NCBI GenBank assembly: GCA_008015155.1
Contig: SSFA01000004.1
Coordinates: 62,001-126,000 of the forward strand
Direction of reading: 5' to 3'
Origin: Thiothrix sp.
GTDB taxonomy: Bacteria > Pseudomonadota > Gammaproteobacteria > Thiotrichales > Thiotrichaceae
Length of the DNA: 64,000 nt
A program made the translations under genes and the position numbers. Shown here piece by piece: positions 19,615-28,340 of the stretch; the stretch's first letter is position 1, and each line of letters opens with the position of its first letter. The notes under the pieces are model-generated. The model saw nothing but the letters and a program-made list of their open reading frames with translations, had not been told where the DNA came from and did no database searches.

Positions 19615-20217
19615 ATGGCTAAAACACTGGATTTTTACTTTGATTTCTATTCGCCTTATGGCTATTTAGCGCATTATAAAATTGATGCAATTGCCGAGCG
19701 TTATGGATATACCGCGAATTGGCATGCGATTTTATTAGGCCCTGCCTTTAAAGCAGTGGGATCTAAACCTTTATTAGATATTCCAATGGTTGGTGAGTAT
19801 TCCGCCCATGATTTTGCCCGCACGGCGCGTTTAGAGGGGGTGCCATTTGTGATGCCAGCTACCTTTCCGGGGGCGACTTTAGCAGCGGGGCGGGCGTTTT
19901 ATTGGTTGCACGATCAAGACCCTGAATTGGCTAAACGCTTTGCTAAAGCGGCGTATAAAGCAGCCTTTGCACAAGGGCAAGATTTATTGCAACTCGATAC
20001 CATTAAAGCCATAGCCAGTGGGGAAGGGATTGATGGCCAAGCATTGGAAGCTGCGCTTCAAACTGAGGCCGTGAAAGAGCGCTTTAAACGGGCGGTGCAG
20101 GCTTCTTTAGACCAAGGCGTGTTTGGTTCCCCCTTTGTGGTAGTGGAGGGTGAACAGTTCTGGGGAAATGATCGGATTCTGCAGGTTGAGCAATGGTTAG
20201 CGCGTGGTGGTTGGTAG
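19615..20217 (+). CDS. 2-hydroxychromene-2-carboxylate isomerase-like (DsbA/kappa-GST fold)
   Basis: Protein of 200 residues with the family opening LDFYFDFYSPYGYLAHYKI, in which Ser takes the place of the redox cysteine, and the closing GVFGSPFVVVEGEQFWGNDR. Members use glutathione and act in aromatic breakdown, but many sit in acyl-CoA operons with no known role, as here. Its ATG follows the preceding stop directly (TAAATG), so translation is coupled. Its 3' end overlaps the convergent gene by 21 bp. Confidence 0.85.
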   Translation: MAKTLDFYFDFYSPYGYLAHYKIDAIAERYGYTANWHAILLGPAFKAVGSKPLLDIPMVGEYSAHDFARTARLEGVPFVMPATFPGATLAAGRAFYWLHDQDPELAKRFAKAAYKAAFAQGQDLLQLDTIKAIASGEGIDGQALEAALQTEAVKERFKRAVQASLDQGVFGSPFVVVEGEQFWGNDRILQVEQWLARGGW

Positions 20218-21282
20218 GTTTTCATTGGGTAATAGCTTGCGCCATTCTTCAATAAACTTGCGCTTTTTGAGTTGATCTTGATAAGTCAGCAGGGCAGGAC
20301 TGAGTTTAATGACTTTTAAGGGTACTTGTTCACGACTTAGTTTTTGAATGCTTTGATAAGTAGCCTCTCCGGTAATAGCAGGATGTAGCGAGTATAAACT
20401 TGCCTGTTCAGCTAAAAGTTTTTGGCCACGTTGTGATAACAGGTAGTCCATAAACCAATGGGCTGGCCCAGGATGGTTGGCATATTTAGAAATGAAGGCC
20501 ACCCTCGATACTACTAGGGTATAATCGCTGGGAAATAAAATAGCTAGATCAGGATGCTTCTTCATGGCTGAAAGTGCATAAGAGCCGAGCACATTGTAAG
20601 CCAATAATAGTTCACCAGATTGAACAGCATTTAGCATGTCTTGGGTATTATCATAGCCCTTGAATTGAATATGGCTAAAGTTTTCAGTTAAGCGTCCCCA
20701 AGTACTGGTTTGCTCAGCGTCTTGGCTGGCTAGGAGATAGCCAAGACCACTGGTCTCAATATTGTAAGTACCGATACGTCCTAGAAAAAATTCTTGCTCG
20801 TCTCTCAAAAGATTAATTAAATCAAAGCGGTTCTTAGGGACTTTATCAGCAGGGAGTAAGCGCTGATTATAAACTATAACAACAGGTTCATAAGTGAAGC
20901 TATAAGCTTGTTTACGCCATTTTGCCCAGTCGGGGATAAGCTGAGTTGTCTCAGATTCGTGAGTCACTGCATAACCATCGTTGATTAATTTGATCTGCAA
21001 ATCCATGGCTGAGCTAATAATCACATCGGCAGTTTGTTGCTGCTCAGCATCACTTAAAAAGCGTTGCATTAATGGCAAAGTCCCTAGGTCAAGGTATTCA
21101 ATACTGACTTCAGGATGTAGGCTTTGAAAGTCTAAGAGGGCAGGAAGTATGGCTTGTTCATCAGTCGCCGAATGAATAATGAGTGTTTTAGAGTCAGCTC
21201 GAGTCGATGGATAGAGGGTGGCTTGAGCAATAGTGCTGAATAAAGCTAAACCGATCAGGTAAATCCACCTCCAATAGTTCAT
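20197..21282 (-). CDS. Periplasmic ABC-type binding protein, partner of the TctDE-like system
   Basis: Solute-binding protein of 361 residues with a signal peptide (ending STIAQA). The body fits the extracellular binding-protein type 1/Fe3+-binding class: TLIIHSATDEQAILPALLDF, EPVVIVYNQ and VAFISKYANHPGPAHWFMDYL. No permease or ATPase gene accompanies it. Instead it overlaps the histidine kinase gene by 4 bp (ATGA), as the third gene of a regulator-kinase-binding protein operon. It probably presents a ligand to the kinase rather than feeding a transporter. That role is inferred. Confidence 0.78.
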   Translation of the reverse strand: MNYWRWIYLIGLALFSTIAQATLYPSTRADSKTLIIHSATDEQAILPALLDFQSLHPEVSIEYLDLGTLPLMQRFLSDAEQQQTADVIISSAMDLQIKLINDGYAVTHESETTQLIPDWAKWRKQAYSFTYEPVVIVYNQRLLPADKVPKNRFDLINLLRDEQEFFLGRIGTYNIETSGLGYLLASQDAEQTSTWGRLTENFSHIQFKGYDNTQDMLNAVQSGELLLAYNVLGSYALSAMKKHPDLAILFPSDYTLVVSRVAFISKYANHPGPAHWFMDYLLSQRGQKLLAEQASLYSLHPAITGEATYQSIQKLSREQVPLKVIKLSPALLTYQDQLKKRKFIEEWRKLLPNENLPTTTR

Positions 21283-22688
21283 ACACTGACCTGCAAAAAT
21301 ACTTGGGCTGTTAAACCACCGCCAGCCACATTGACTAAGCTAAAGCGTCCCTGCATGCCATGCACTAGTTGTTCAACAATGGCTAAACCTAAGCCACTAC
21401 CAGCATGATGCGTGAGTTCGCCTCGTCCGAAGCGCTGAGTAATCTGTTCCAGTAAGTCGGCAGGGACGCCCGCGCCAAAGTCTTGTACTTGTAACAGTAA
21501 GCAATTAGGTTCAGCAGTGTAATTGAGGCTGACATGAATTAAGCCTTGCCCAGTATTGGGTTTACCATATTTCAAAGCGTTATCTACTAAATTACGGAGG
21601 ATTTCTTTAATCGCTTCAGGGTCTGCCTTGATGGTTGTATCAGCGATATGATTATCGAAGCTCAACTCCATGGCTTGAGTGAGCGCTATGGGGGCAAGAT
21701 CGACTAAGACTTGATTCACCACTTCACTGAGGATGAAACGCTCGGGTAAGCGTATATCAGCGCGGTGGGCGAGGGTAGCATAGTTGAGGAGTTGATTAAT
21801 GCGCGTATTAGTTTCACGAGCATTGCGTAAAATACGTTCTGTGCGTTTTTGAATAGTTTGGATGTCGTGGTCTTCAGTAGCAAGTTCTGCTTGAGCTTGT
21901 AGGCTAGCTAAGGGGGTGCGTAATTGATGAGCCGCTTCAGCAATAAAAGCATGATTACGATCTTGATTCCGCTGTAAGCGCCCCATGAATTTATTAATGG
22001 CATCCACCAATTGCGCTGTTTCGGCGGGGACTTGAGTACTGAGCGCGGTTAAATCAGTCGGCTCTTTACAGGCTAATTCTTGTTCGATTTTAAGCAAAGG
22101 GCGTAATGACCAACCTGAAGTTAACCAGACAAATAACCAACCTAAAATAATTAAGCCACCTAAACCAATCATGGCTTTAAAGGTTAAATCAGCGGCTAGC
22201 TGATCACGTGCTAAGCGGCTTTGTCCCATTTGCAAATAAACCTTGTCTTGCATACCTGACTCCAATAAACGGCGTTCTAGGATGACAAAGCGAAATAGCT
22301 CATTCTGATAGCTGTGATTAAAAAAATACGGTAAACCCTGTTGGTGTTGCTCCAGCATTTCTTTACGGTCGTGCGGCTCGACAAACTGATAACCAGTAAT
22401 CACTTTACCAGCATGATTAGTGAGGCTATACAAAACTCGATCATTTTCAGATAAAGCTAAAGTAGCGAGTGCTGCATAAGGTAAATCAAACTGTAATTCT
22501 TGATCGATAACGCTCACGCTATCCACAGCGGTCAAGGCGGCACTCTCTAGAAGTTTATCGTAGAGTTGATCGGCGGAGCGTTGCGCTAAGGCATTGGCAG
22601 CCAATAGCATGAAAGCGCCACCAATCAAAAGCACCAAGCCAAACAGCAAAACGAGGCGGGTGCGTAAAGAGCCTTTATTGCTCAACAT
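21279..22688 (-). CDS. tctE: Sensor histidine kinase, TctE-like
   Basis: Inner-membrane kinase of about 469 residues: membrane helix near the N-terminus, periplasmic domain (about 35-165), second helix (GLGGLIILGWLFVWLTSG), then HisKA with AEAAHQLRTPLASL and a HATPase domain with LVDNALKYGK, DFGAGVP and GSGLGLAIV. The start at 22688 (MLSNKG) is preferred over 22733, since it overlaps the regulator gene by only 14 bp instead of 59. It should sense a tricarboxylate or related ligand and phosphorylate the adjacent regulator. Confidence 0.85.
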   Translation of the reverse strand: MLSNKGSLRTRLVLLFGLVLLIGGAFMLLAANALAQRSADQLYDKLLESAALTAVDSVSVIDQELQFDLPYAALATLALSENDRVLYSLTNHAGKVITGYQFVEPHDRKEMLEQHQQGLPYFFNHSYQNELFRFVILERRLLESGMQDKVYLQMGQSRLARDQLAADLTFKAMIGLGGLIILGWLFVWLTSGWSLRPLLKIEQELACKEPTDLTALSTQVPAETAQLVDAINKFMGRLQRNQDRNHAFIAEAAHQLRTPLASLQAQAELATEDHDIQTIQKRTERILRNARETNTRINQLLNYATLAHRADIRLPERFILSEVVNQVLVDLAPIALTQAMELSFDNHIADTTIKADPEAIKEILRNLVDNALKYGKPNTGQGLIHVSLNYTAEPNCLLLQVQDFGAGVPADLLEQITQRFGRGELTHHAGSGLGLAIVEQLVHGMQGRFSLVNVAGGGLTAQVFLQVSV

Positions 22689-23355
22689 ACAAAATATAAC
22701 CAATACCACGTAGGGTTTTGATGCTGACTCCACTGCCGGTCAGTTTTTTACGTAGGCGGGCGATATAGAGCTCAATAGCATTATCACTAGGTAGTTCATC
22801 TTCGTCTGCAAAGGAACAGAGTTGGTCGGCTAACTGACTTTTGCTTAAAGCCCGCCCTTGATGAGTGAGTAATAAATCCAAAATACTTAGCTCACGCCTA
22901 GGTAGTTCAATCTGCTCACCATCAATGACCAAACGTGAAGCGGAGCGATCAAATTGCAATTTGCCATAAATCCCTACACTAGCAGCTTCCCCATGATTAC
23001 GCCGCAATAAAGCACGACAGCGTGCTGACAATTCGCGTAGGTCAACAGGCTTGATCAGATAGTCATCAGCACCAATATCTAGCGCTTGAACGCGATCATC
23101 AATCCCTGAGCGCGCGGTTAAAATCATCACTGGAGTTTTGGCGTGGGTGCGTAAATGTTGTAAGACGCGCATGCCATCTAGTTTAGGTAAACCTAAATCT
23201 AAAATGACTAAGCTGTAGCTTTGATAACTTAAGACATGCACAGCTTGCTCTCCATCGGTGAGCCAATCCACTGCGTGCCCGTCTTGAGTTAAGCGCTCAA
23301 CGATGGCTTCCGCTAAATCAGTCGTGTCTTCAACGAGTAGTAAGCGCATACCCAT
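22675..23355 (-). CDS. tctD: OmpR-family response regulator, TctD-like
   Basis: Protein of 226 residues: receiver domain with Asp53 (VILDLGLPKLDG), Thr (ILTAR) and Lys (YLIKP), then a winged helix with RRELSILDLLL and LYIARLRKKL. Second start codon MRLLLVED (23349) is equally possible. It is transcribed away from tctCBA, and the shared 153-bp gap holds two 11-bp direct repeats suited to an OmpR-type dimer. Confidence 0.88.
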   Translation of the reverse strand: MGMRLLLVEDTTDLAEAIVERLTQDGHAVDWLTDGEQAVHVLSYQSYSLVILDLGLPKLDGMRVLQHLRTHAKTPVMILTARSGIDDRVQALDIGADDYLIKPVDLRELSARCRALLRRNHGEAASVGIYGKLQFDRSASRLVIDGEQIELPRRELSILDLLLTHQGRALSKSQLADQLCSFADEDELPSDNAIELYIARLRKKLTGSGVSIKTLRGIGYILYVEQ

Positions 23356-23433
23356 ACCTAAATCGCTTATAGATCAGCCGAAACAGGGGCTGAGTCTTGC
23401 CAAGATTTTTCTGACTTTGATAACCAGTTTATA

Positions 23434-23468
23434 CATGACAGCTCCATGACAGCTTCAGGTTTTACACT
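23434..23468 (+). promoter_or_regulatory. Tandem 11-bp repeats, candidate TctD site, and -10 element
   Basis: CATGACAGCTC (23434-23444) is followed at once by CATGACAGCTT (23445-23455), a head-to-tail repeat with an 11-bp period that OmpR-family regulators favour. A -10-like TACACT lies at 23463-23468 with no good -35, as expected for an activator-dependent promoter of tctC. Binding by the divergent regulator is inferred. Confidence 0.55.
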
Positions 23469-23508
23469 AAATGTGTTCCGTTGATCAATCTATGTTTTGG
23501 AGGAGAAC

Positions 23509-24495
23509 ATGAAATCATTTTGGTTAGCAGCTGGTCTGGCAGTTGCCTGTATTACTTTGCCTAGCTATAGCGTTGCCGCCACTCCTGAAAAGCCTGAGTG
23601 TGTCGCGCCAGCTAAACCAGGTGGTGGTTTTGATTTAACCTGCCGTATTCTGCAAACTGGCTTTCTAGAAGCTAAAACCCTTGAAACACCTATGCAAGTG
23701 ACTTTCCTGCCCGGTGGGATTGGTGCTGTAGCTTATAATCTTTTCAATACGACCCGAACCGATGATCCGAATGCTGTGGTAGCTTTTTCTAGTGGCTCGC
23801 TCTTAAACGTAGCTACTGGAAAATATGGTGAATGGACTGAAAAAGATGTGCGTTGGATTGCCACTGCTGGTACTGACTATGGTGCAGTGATTGTCAAAGC
23901 CGATAGCCCTTATAAAGATTTAAAAAGCCTGATGGATGCCTTAAAAGCTGACCCGACTAGCGTCATTATTGGGGCAGGTGGTTCAGTGGGTTCCCAAGAT
24001 TGGATGAAAGCGGCTTTATTAATGAAAGCAGTGGGGGCTGATCCGAAGAAAATGCGTTATGTACCCTTTGATGGGGGTGGTGAATCTATTGCTGCTTTAT
24101 TGGGTGGCAATATTGGGGTTTATACCGGTGATATTGCCGAGATGGCTGCTCATTTATCCGCAGGCACGATGCGTGTGCTTGCAGTAATGCATAGCGAACG
24201 CTTACCTGCACCTTTTGATCAAGTTCCTACTGCAAAAGAGCAGGGTTACGATGTGCAGTGGGCGATTATTCGTGGTTATTACATGGGCAAGAAAACCTCG
24301 GACGAAGCCTATAACGCTTGGGTGGATCTATTTAAGAAAAGCTATGAAAGTGATGCATTCAATAAAGTCGTCAAGGATAAAGGTTTATTTGAGCTGAAAT
24401 TATCCGGCAAAGAAATGGAAGATTATGTCATGCAAGACGTGGCTAAGCTCCGTACTTTAGCGACTGAAATGGGCTTGATCGAAGCTAAAAAATAA
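23509..24495 (+). CDS. tctC: Tripartite tricarboxylate transporter binding protein, TctC family
   Basis: Periplasmic binding protein of 328 residues with a signal peptide (to SVAA). The body has the family opening APAKPGGGFDLTCRI, the central GAGGSVGSQDWM and late VPTAKEQGYDVQW. ATG 23509 is chosen because GGAGGAG (23499-23505) is perfectly spaced; an upstream TTG in frame (23497) would lie over it. It delivers a citrate-like or other carboxylic acid to TctAB. It leads a tctCBA operon. Confidence 0.9.
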   Translation: MKSFWLAAGLAVACITLPSYSVAATPEKPECVAPAKPGGGFDLTCRILQTGFLEAKTLETPMQVTFLPGGIGAVAYNLFNTTRTDDPNAVVAFSSGSLLNVATGKYGEWTEKDVRWIATAGTDYGAVIVKADSPYKDLKSLMDALKADPTSVIIGAGGSVGSQDWMKAALLMKAVGADPKKMRYVPFDGGGESIAALLGGNIGVYTGDIAEMAAHLSAGTMRVLAVMHSERLPAPFDQVPTAKEQGYDVQWAIIRGYYMGKKTSDEAYNAWVDLFKKSYESDAFNKVVKDKGLFELKLSGKEMEDYVMQDVAKLRTLATEMGLIEAKK

Positions 24496-24513
24496 TCTAG
24501 AGAGTCACACAAA

Positions 24514-24954
24514 ATGGCAGACAGAATTTTCGCTGCCATTACTCTCTTAGTAGTAATGGCTTATGGATGGGTGGCTTTTATGATGATTAAGGCGCCTTTT
24601 CAATATGATCCTTTAGGTCCTGAGTCGTGGCCGCGTATTTTGTCCATCGCTGCTGGCTTATGCTGTCTTTGGATTATTGTTAAACCCACAGTTAATGCGT
24701 TCGATATTACCCGTCATGCACTAGTTAGAGTCAGTCTTATGACACTATTTTTGGTGGGTTATGCGTATTTATTTGAGCATGCGGGCTTCATTATTTCGAC
24801 AGCTTTGTATTGCGGTGCTTCGGCTCGATTGCTCGGCGGTACTATTAAACAAGCAGTAATTTTTGGGCTAGCTACTAGTCTGATTGGCTATTTTGTGAGT
24901 GTGAAGCTGCTGGAGCTAAATTTGCCAGCTGGCATCTTTAAAAATCTGATCTAA
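24514..24954 (+). CDS. tctB: Tripartite tricarboxylate transporter small membrane subunit, TctB family
   Basis: Protein of 146 residues with about four membrane segments, of the TctB type (early FQYDPLGPESWPRIL, typical of the family). Second gene of the operon, 18 bp after tctC and 11 bp before tctA. TctB is poorly conserved in sequence but always stands with the other two. Confidence 0.85.
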   Translation: MADRIFAAITLLVVMAYGWVAFMMIKAPFQYDPLGPESWPRILSIAAGLCCLWIIVKPTVNAFDITRHALVRVSLMTLFLVGYAYLFEHAGFIISTALYCGASARLLGGTIKQAVIFGLATSLIGYFVSVKLLELNLPAGIFKNLI

Positions 24955-24965
24955 GAGGATTCATC

Positions 24966-26477
24966 ATGGATGTTATTTTATCCGGCTTAGGTCAAGGCTT
25001 TGCCGTCGCCTTACAGCCGTTTAATTTACTATTAGTGTTTGTAGGATGTTTTTTAGGAACACTAATTGGGGCTTTGCCCGGGATTGGCCCGATCAATGGG
25101 ATTGCGATTTTATTACCGATTGCCTATAGCCTAAACTTTCCACCTGAGTCAGCGCTGATTTTATTAGCCGGTATTTATTATGGGGCTGAGTATGGTGGAC
25201 GTATTTCCTCGATTTTATTGAATGTGCCTGGGGATGCAGGGGCTGTGATGACGGCCTTGGATGGTAGCCCTATGGCTAAGCGAGGTGAGGCTGGTCGTGC
25301 TTTATCCTTATCAGGGATAGTCTCCTTTGTAGGTGGAGCTTTCGCACTGGTTCTGATGACTTTATTTGCCCCCCTATTGGCAGCTTTTGCGGTGAAGTTT
25401 AGTCCGGCAGATTATGTAGCTTTAATGGTGTTTGCCTTTACTTCGCTCGCAGCCTTAGTGGGCAAAAGTGCTGTCAAAACCTTATTAGCCGCGCTCTTGG
25501 GCTTTATGATTGCCTCCATTGGAGTTGACGCAAATACGGGCGTAATGCGCTTTACTTTTGGTAGTCCTGACCTTATGGCCGGCATTGATTTCTTGGTGAT
25601 TGTCATTGGCTTATTTGGCATAGCGGAGCTGTTGCATCTTGTTGAGTCTCATGCACGCGGTACGCTAAAAACTCTAAAAGTCGATAAAACCTTTACGAGT
25701 TGGGCGGATTTAATGGCGGTCAAATGGGTCATGCTGCGCTCATCGCTTATTGGCTTTATTGTAGGTGTCTTGCCAGGGACAGGCGCTTCAGTTGCCTCTG
25801 CGGTTTCCTACGGTGTGGAAAAACGGTTAGCAGGGGAGTCTGGTAAAAATTTCGGTCATGGTGATATCCGTGGTTTAGCTGCTCCAGAAACGGCAAACAA
25901 TGCTGCTGCCGGTGGTGCGATGGTGCCTATGTTAACTTTAGGCATTCCTGGTTCAGGAACCACAGCGATCTTGCTGGGTGCTTTATTGCTATTTAATGTC
26001 ACGCCGGGCCCTCTGATGTTTGAGCAAAAGCCAGAGATTGCTTGGGGGTTGATTGCCTCTATGTATATTGGCAATGTGGCTCTCTTACTAATCAACTTGC
26101 CCTTAGTGGGCTTCTTTGCACGTCTATTAACGGTACCTCAGCAATACCTGACACCGATGATTGCGCTCTTAGCATTTATTGGTGTTTATTCTGTGGTAGG
26201 TAACCCTTTTGATCTTTATGTTGCTATTGGCTTAGGCGTCTTAGGTTGGATCTTGCGTAAGCTAGATTTCTCCTTAGCACCGGTCATTTTAGGCGTGGTT
26301 TTGGGTAATGTCTTTGAGGATAACTTACGCCGTGCCTTATCTATGTCAGGTGGTGATTGGTCGATTTTGCTCCAGTCCACCAATAGTTGGTTGCTGTATG
26401 GTTTAACCTTTTTAGTTTTGGTTTTACCGCTCATCATCGCCTACCGCAAGCGCAAAGCACAGCTTATTTCAGTATAA
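24966..26477 (+). CDS. tctA: Tripartite tricarboxylate transporter large membrane subunit, TctA family
   Basis: Channel-forming subunit of 503 residues with about 12 membrane segments. The TctA signatures are present: GALPGIGPINGIAILLP, YYGAEYGGRISSILLNVPGD, GVLPGTGASVASAVSYG and the APETANNAAAGG loop. Sodium- or proton-driven uptake of carboxylates. Ends the operon, with two hairpins beyond. Confidence 0.93.
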   Translation: MDVILSGLGQGFAVALQPFNLLLVFVGCFLGTLIGALPGIGPINGIAILLPIAYSLNFPPESALILLAGIYYGAEYGGRISSILLNVPGDAGAVMTALDGSPMAKRGEAGRALSLSGIVSFVGGAFALVLMTLFAPLLAAFAVKFSPADYVALMVFAFTSLAALVGKSAVKTLLAALLGFMIASIGVDANTGVMRFTFGSPDLMAGIDFLVIVIGLFGIAELLHLVESHARGTLKTLKVDKTFTSWADLMAVKWVMLRSSLIGFIVGVLPGTGASVASAVSYGVEKRLAGESGKNFGHGDIRGLAAPETANNAAAGGAMVPMLTLGIPGSGTTAILLGALLLFNVTPGPLMFEQKPEIAWGLIASMYIGNVALLLINLPLVGFFARLLTVPQQYLTPMIALLAFIGVYSVVGNPFDLYVAIGLGVLGWILRKLDFSLAPVILGVVLGNVFEDNLRRALSMSGGDWSILLQSTNSWLLYGLTFLVLVLPLIIAYRKRKAQLISV

Positions 26478-26486
26478 AAAAAGCAC

Positions 26487-26560
26487 AGACTGTTAGCATG
26501 TCTGACTAGCTCTGCAAGTTACCTTAACCGAATCTTATCTAGTTCGGTTGAGGTAGCTTG
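26487..26560 (+). terminator. Two hairpins after tctA
   Basis: A small hairpin (CAGAC/GTCTG, 26487-26505) is followed by a long imperfect stem, 26515-26532 paired with 26543-26560 (CCGAA/TTCGG at its apex, two mismatches). Neither is followed by a strong T-run. Probably the end of the tctCBA transcript. The 248 bp between genes otherwise hold only the promoter described at 26665. Confidence 0.45.
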
Positions 26561-26664
26561 TAACTAGTTTAATTAGCTGTTTCTCCAACCCTTCTCACTT
26601 TAAGCTATAGTTTCTTGAATACCAGCGCCTAGTTGTCTTTGTGCTGAAATTCCTTGGAGTTTTG

Positions 26665-26693
26665 TTGACGTTTACGTAAACGTAATTTATGCT
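26665..26693 (+). promoter_or_regulatory. Second LiuR-type operator inside a promoter
   Basis: The palindrome ACGTTTACGTAAACGT (26668-26683) and flanks are the same as at 16040, again with TTGACG as -35 (26665-26670), a 17-bp spacer and a -10-like TATGCT (26688-26693). It should drive the carboxylase/lyase operon. Identity of the two sites points to one regulon. Confidence 0.75.
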
Positions 26694-26725
26694 TTTCCAA
26701 CATTCCATCACAGTAGTGCAGTCTT

Positions 26726-28330
26726 ATGATTTTGAATAGCCAGATCAACTCGCGCAGTGCTGAATTCCAGACTAATTATGCTGCCTTAAAAGAACAAGTC
26801 GACGACCTCCGCGCTAAAGTCGCGCAAATCAGCCTAGGCGGTGGCGAAAAAGCCCGCCAAAAACATTTAGAGCGCGGCAAACTGTTACCGCGTGAACGCA
26901 TTCGCGTGTTACTGGATAAAGGCTCACCCTTTTTAGAAATCTCTCAATTCGCCGCTTATGGCCTGTATAACAATGAAGTGCCAGCGGCGGGTGTGATTGT
27001 CGGCATTGGGCGCGTGAGTGGGCAGGAGTGCATGATAGTTGCTAATGATGCAACGGTCAAAGGTGGTACTTATTTTCCCCTGACAGTCAAAAAGCATTTA
27101 CGCGCACAAGCCATCGCGCTGGAAAACCGCTTGCCTTGTATTTATTTGGTGGATTCAGGCGGAGCGTTTTTGCCGCTACAGGATGAAGTGTTTCCTGATC
27201 GCGAGCATTTCGGGCGCATTTTTTATAATCAAGCCAATATGTCCGCGCTGGGTATTCCGCAGATTGCCGTGGTGATGGGTTCGTGTACCGCAGGTGGTGC
27301 TTATGTGCCTGCCATGTGCGATCAAAGCATTATAGTAAAAGAGCAGGGCACAATTTTCCTTGGTGGGCCGCCCTTAGTGCGGGCTGCAACGGGTGAGGTA
27401 GTGAGTGCTGAGGAGTTGGGTGGGGCAGATACTCACTCACGTATTTCCGGTGTGACCGATCATTATGCTTTAAATGACACGCATGCCTTGAGTATGGCGC
27501 GGGAAATTGTCGCCGATCTCAATCGCAGCAAGCCTATGTCCGTGCAAGTGCAAAAGCCTGCTGAACCCCTTTATCCCACTCAAGAGCTATACGGCATTAT
27601 TCCCCAAGATGCGCGCAAACCCTTCGATATTCGCGAAGTAATTGCACGCATTGTGGATGGCAGCGAGTTTGATGAGTTTAAAAAGCTCTACGGCACTACG
27701 ATTGTGTGTGGCTTTGCGCATATTCATGGCTATCCGGTGGGGATTGTGGCGAATAATGGCATTCTGTTTTCCGAGTCCGCCGTCAAGGCAGCACACTTCA
27801 TTGAACTCTGTGCTAAGCGCAAGATTCCACTAGTGTTTTTGCAAAATATCACCGGCTTTATGGTGGGTAAAAAAGCCGAGCACGGCGGGATTGCCAAAGA
27901 TGGCGCAAAAATGGTCACGGCAGTAGCCTGTGCGAAAGTGCCAAAATTCACGGTGATTATTGGTGGGAGTTTCGGCGCGGGTAACTATGCCATGTGCGGA
28001 CGTGCCTATGGCGGGCGCTTCTTATGGATGTGGCCGAATGCGCGTATTTCTGTCATGGGGGGCGAGCAAGCCTCTAAAGTATTAAGCCAAGTGCGTGGCG
28101 ATGCTTTAGAGGCTCAAGGTAAAGCTTGGAGTGCTGAGGAGCAGGCCGAATTTGAGCGTCCGGTACGTGAGCAATACGAAGCCCAAGGGCATCCCTATTA
28201 TGCCAGTGCGAGGCTTTGGGACGACGGCATTATTGACCCCAAAGATACCCGCAAAGTCTTAGCACTTGGTTTAGCCTCTGCCCTCAATGCCCCGATTGAA
28301 GATACACACTTTGGCATCTTCAGGATGTAA
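26726..28330 (+). CDS. liuB: Methylcrotonyl-CoA carboxylase, carboxyltransferase subunit
   Basis: Beta subunit (534 residues) that moves carboxyl from biotin to 3-methylcrotonyl-CoA in leucine breakdown. Carboxyltransferase N and C halves are both present: [18 protein letters not shown] is distinctive for the methylcrotonyl type, and [15 protein letters not shown] and [16 protein letters not shown] form the CoA and biotin sites. Assignment over propionyl- or geranyl-CoA carboxylase rests on these motifs and on the neighbouring isovaleryl-CoA dehydrogenase and HMG-CoA lyase genes. It ends 10 bp before the alpha-subunit gene. Confidence 0.93.
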   Translation: MILNSQINSRSAEFQTNYAALKEQVDDLRAKVAQISLGGGEKARQKHLERGKLLPRERIRVLLDKGSPFLEISQFAAYGLYNNEVPAAGVIVGIGRVSGQECMIVANDATVKGGTYFPLTVKKHLRAQAIALENRLPCIYLVDSGGAFLPLQDEVFPDREHFGRIFYNQANMSALGIPQIAVVMGSCTAGGAYVPAMCDQSIIVKEQGTIFLGGPPLVRAATGEVVSAEELGGADTHSRISGVTDHYALNDTHALSMAREIVADLNRSKPMSVQVQKPAEPLYPTQELYGIIPQDARKPFDIREVIARIVDGSEFDEFKKLYGTTIVCGFAHIHGYPVGIVANNGILFSESAVKAAHFIELCAKRKIPLVFLQNITGFMVGKKAEHGGIAKDGAKMVTAVACAKVPKFTVIIGGSFGAGNYAMCGRAYGGRFLWMWPNARISVMGGEQASKVLSQVRGDALEAQGKAWSAEEQAEFERPVREQYEAQGHPYYASARLWDDGIIDPKDTRKVLALGLASALNAPIEDTHFGIFRM

Positions 28331-28340
28331 GGAGAAAATT

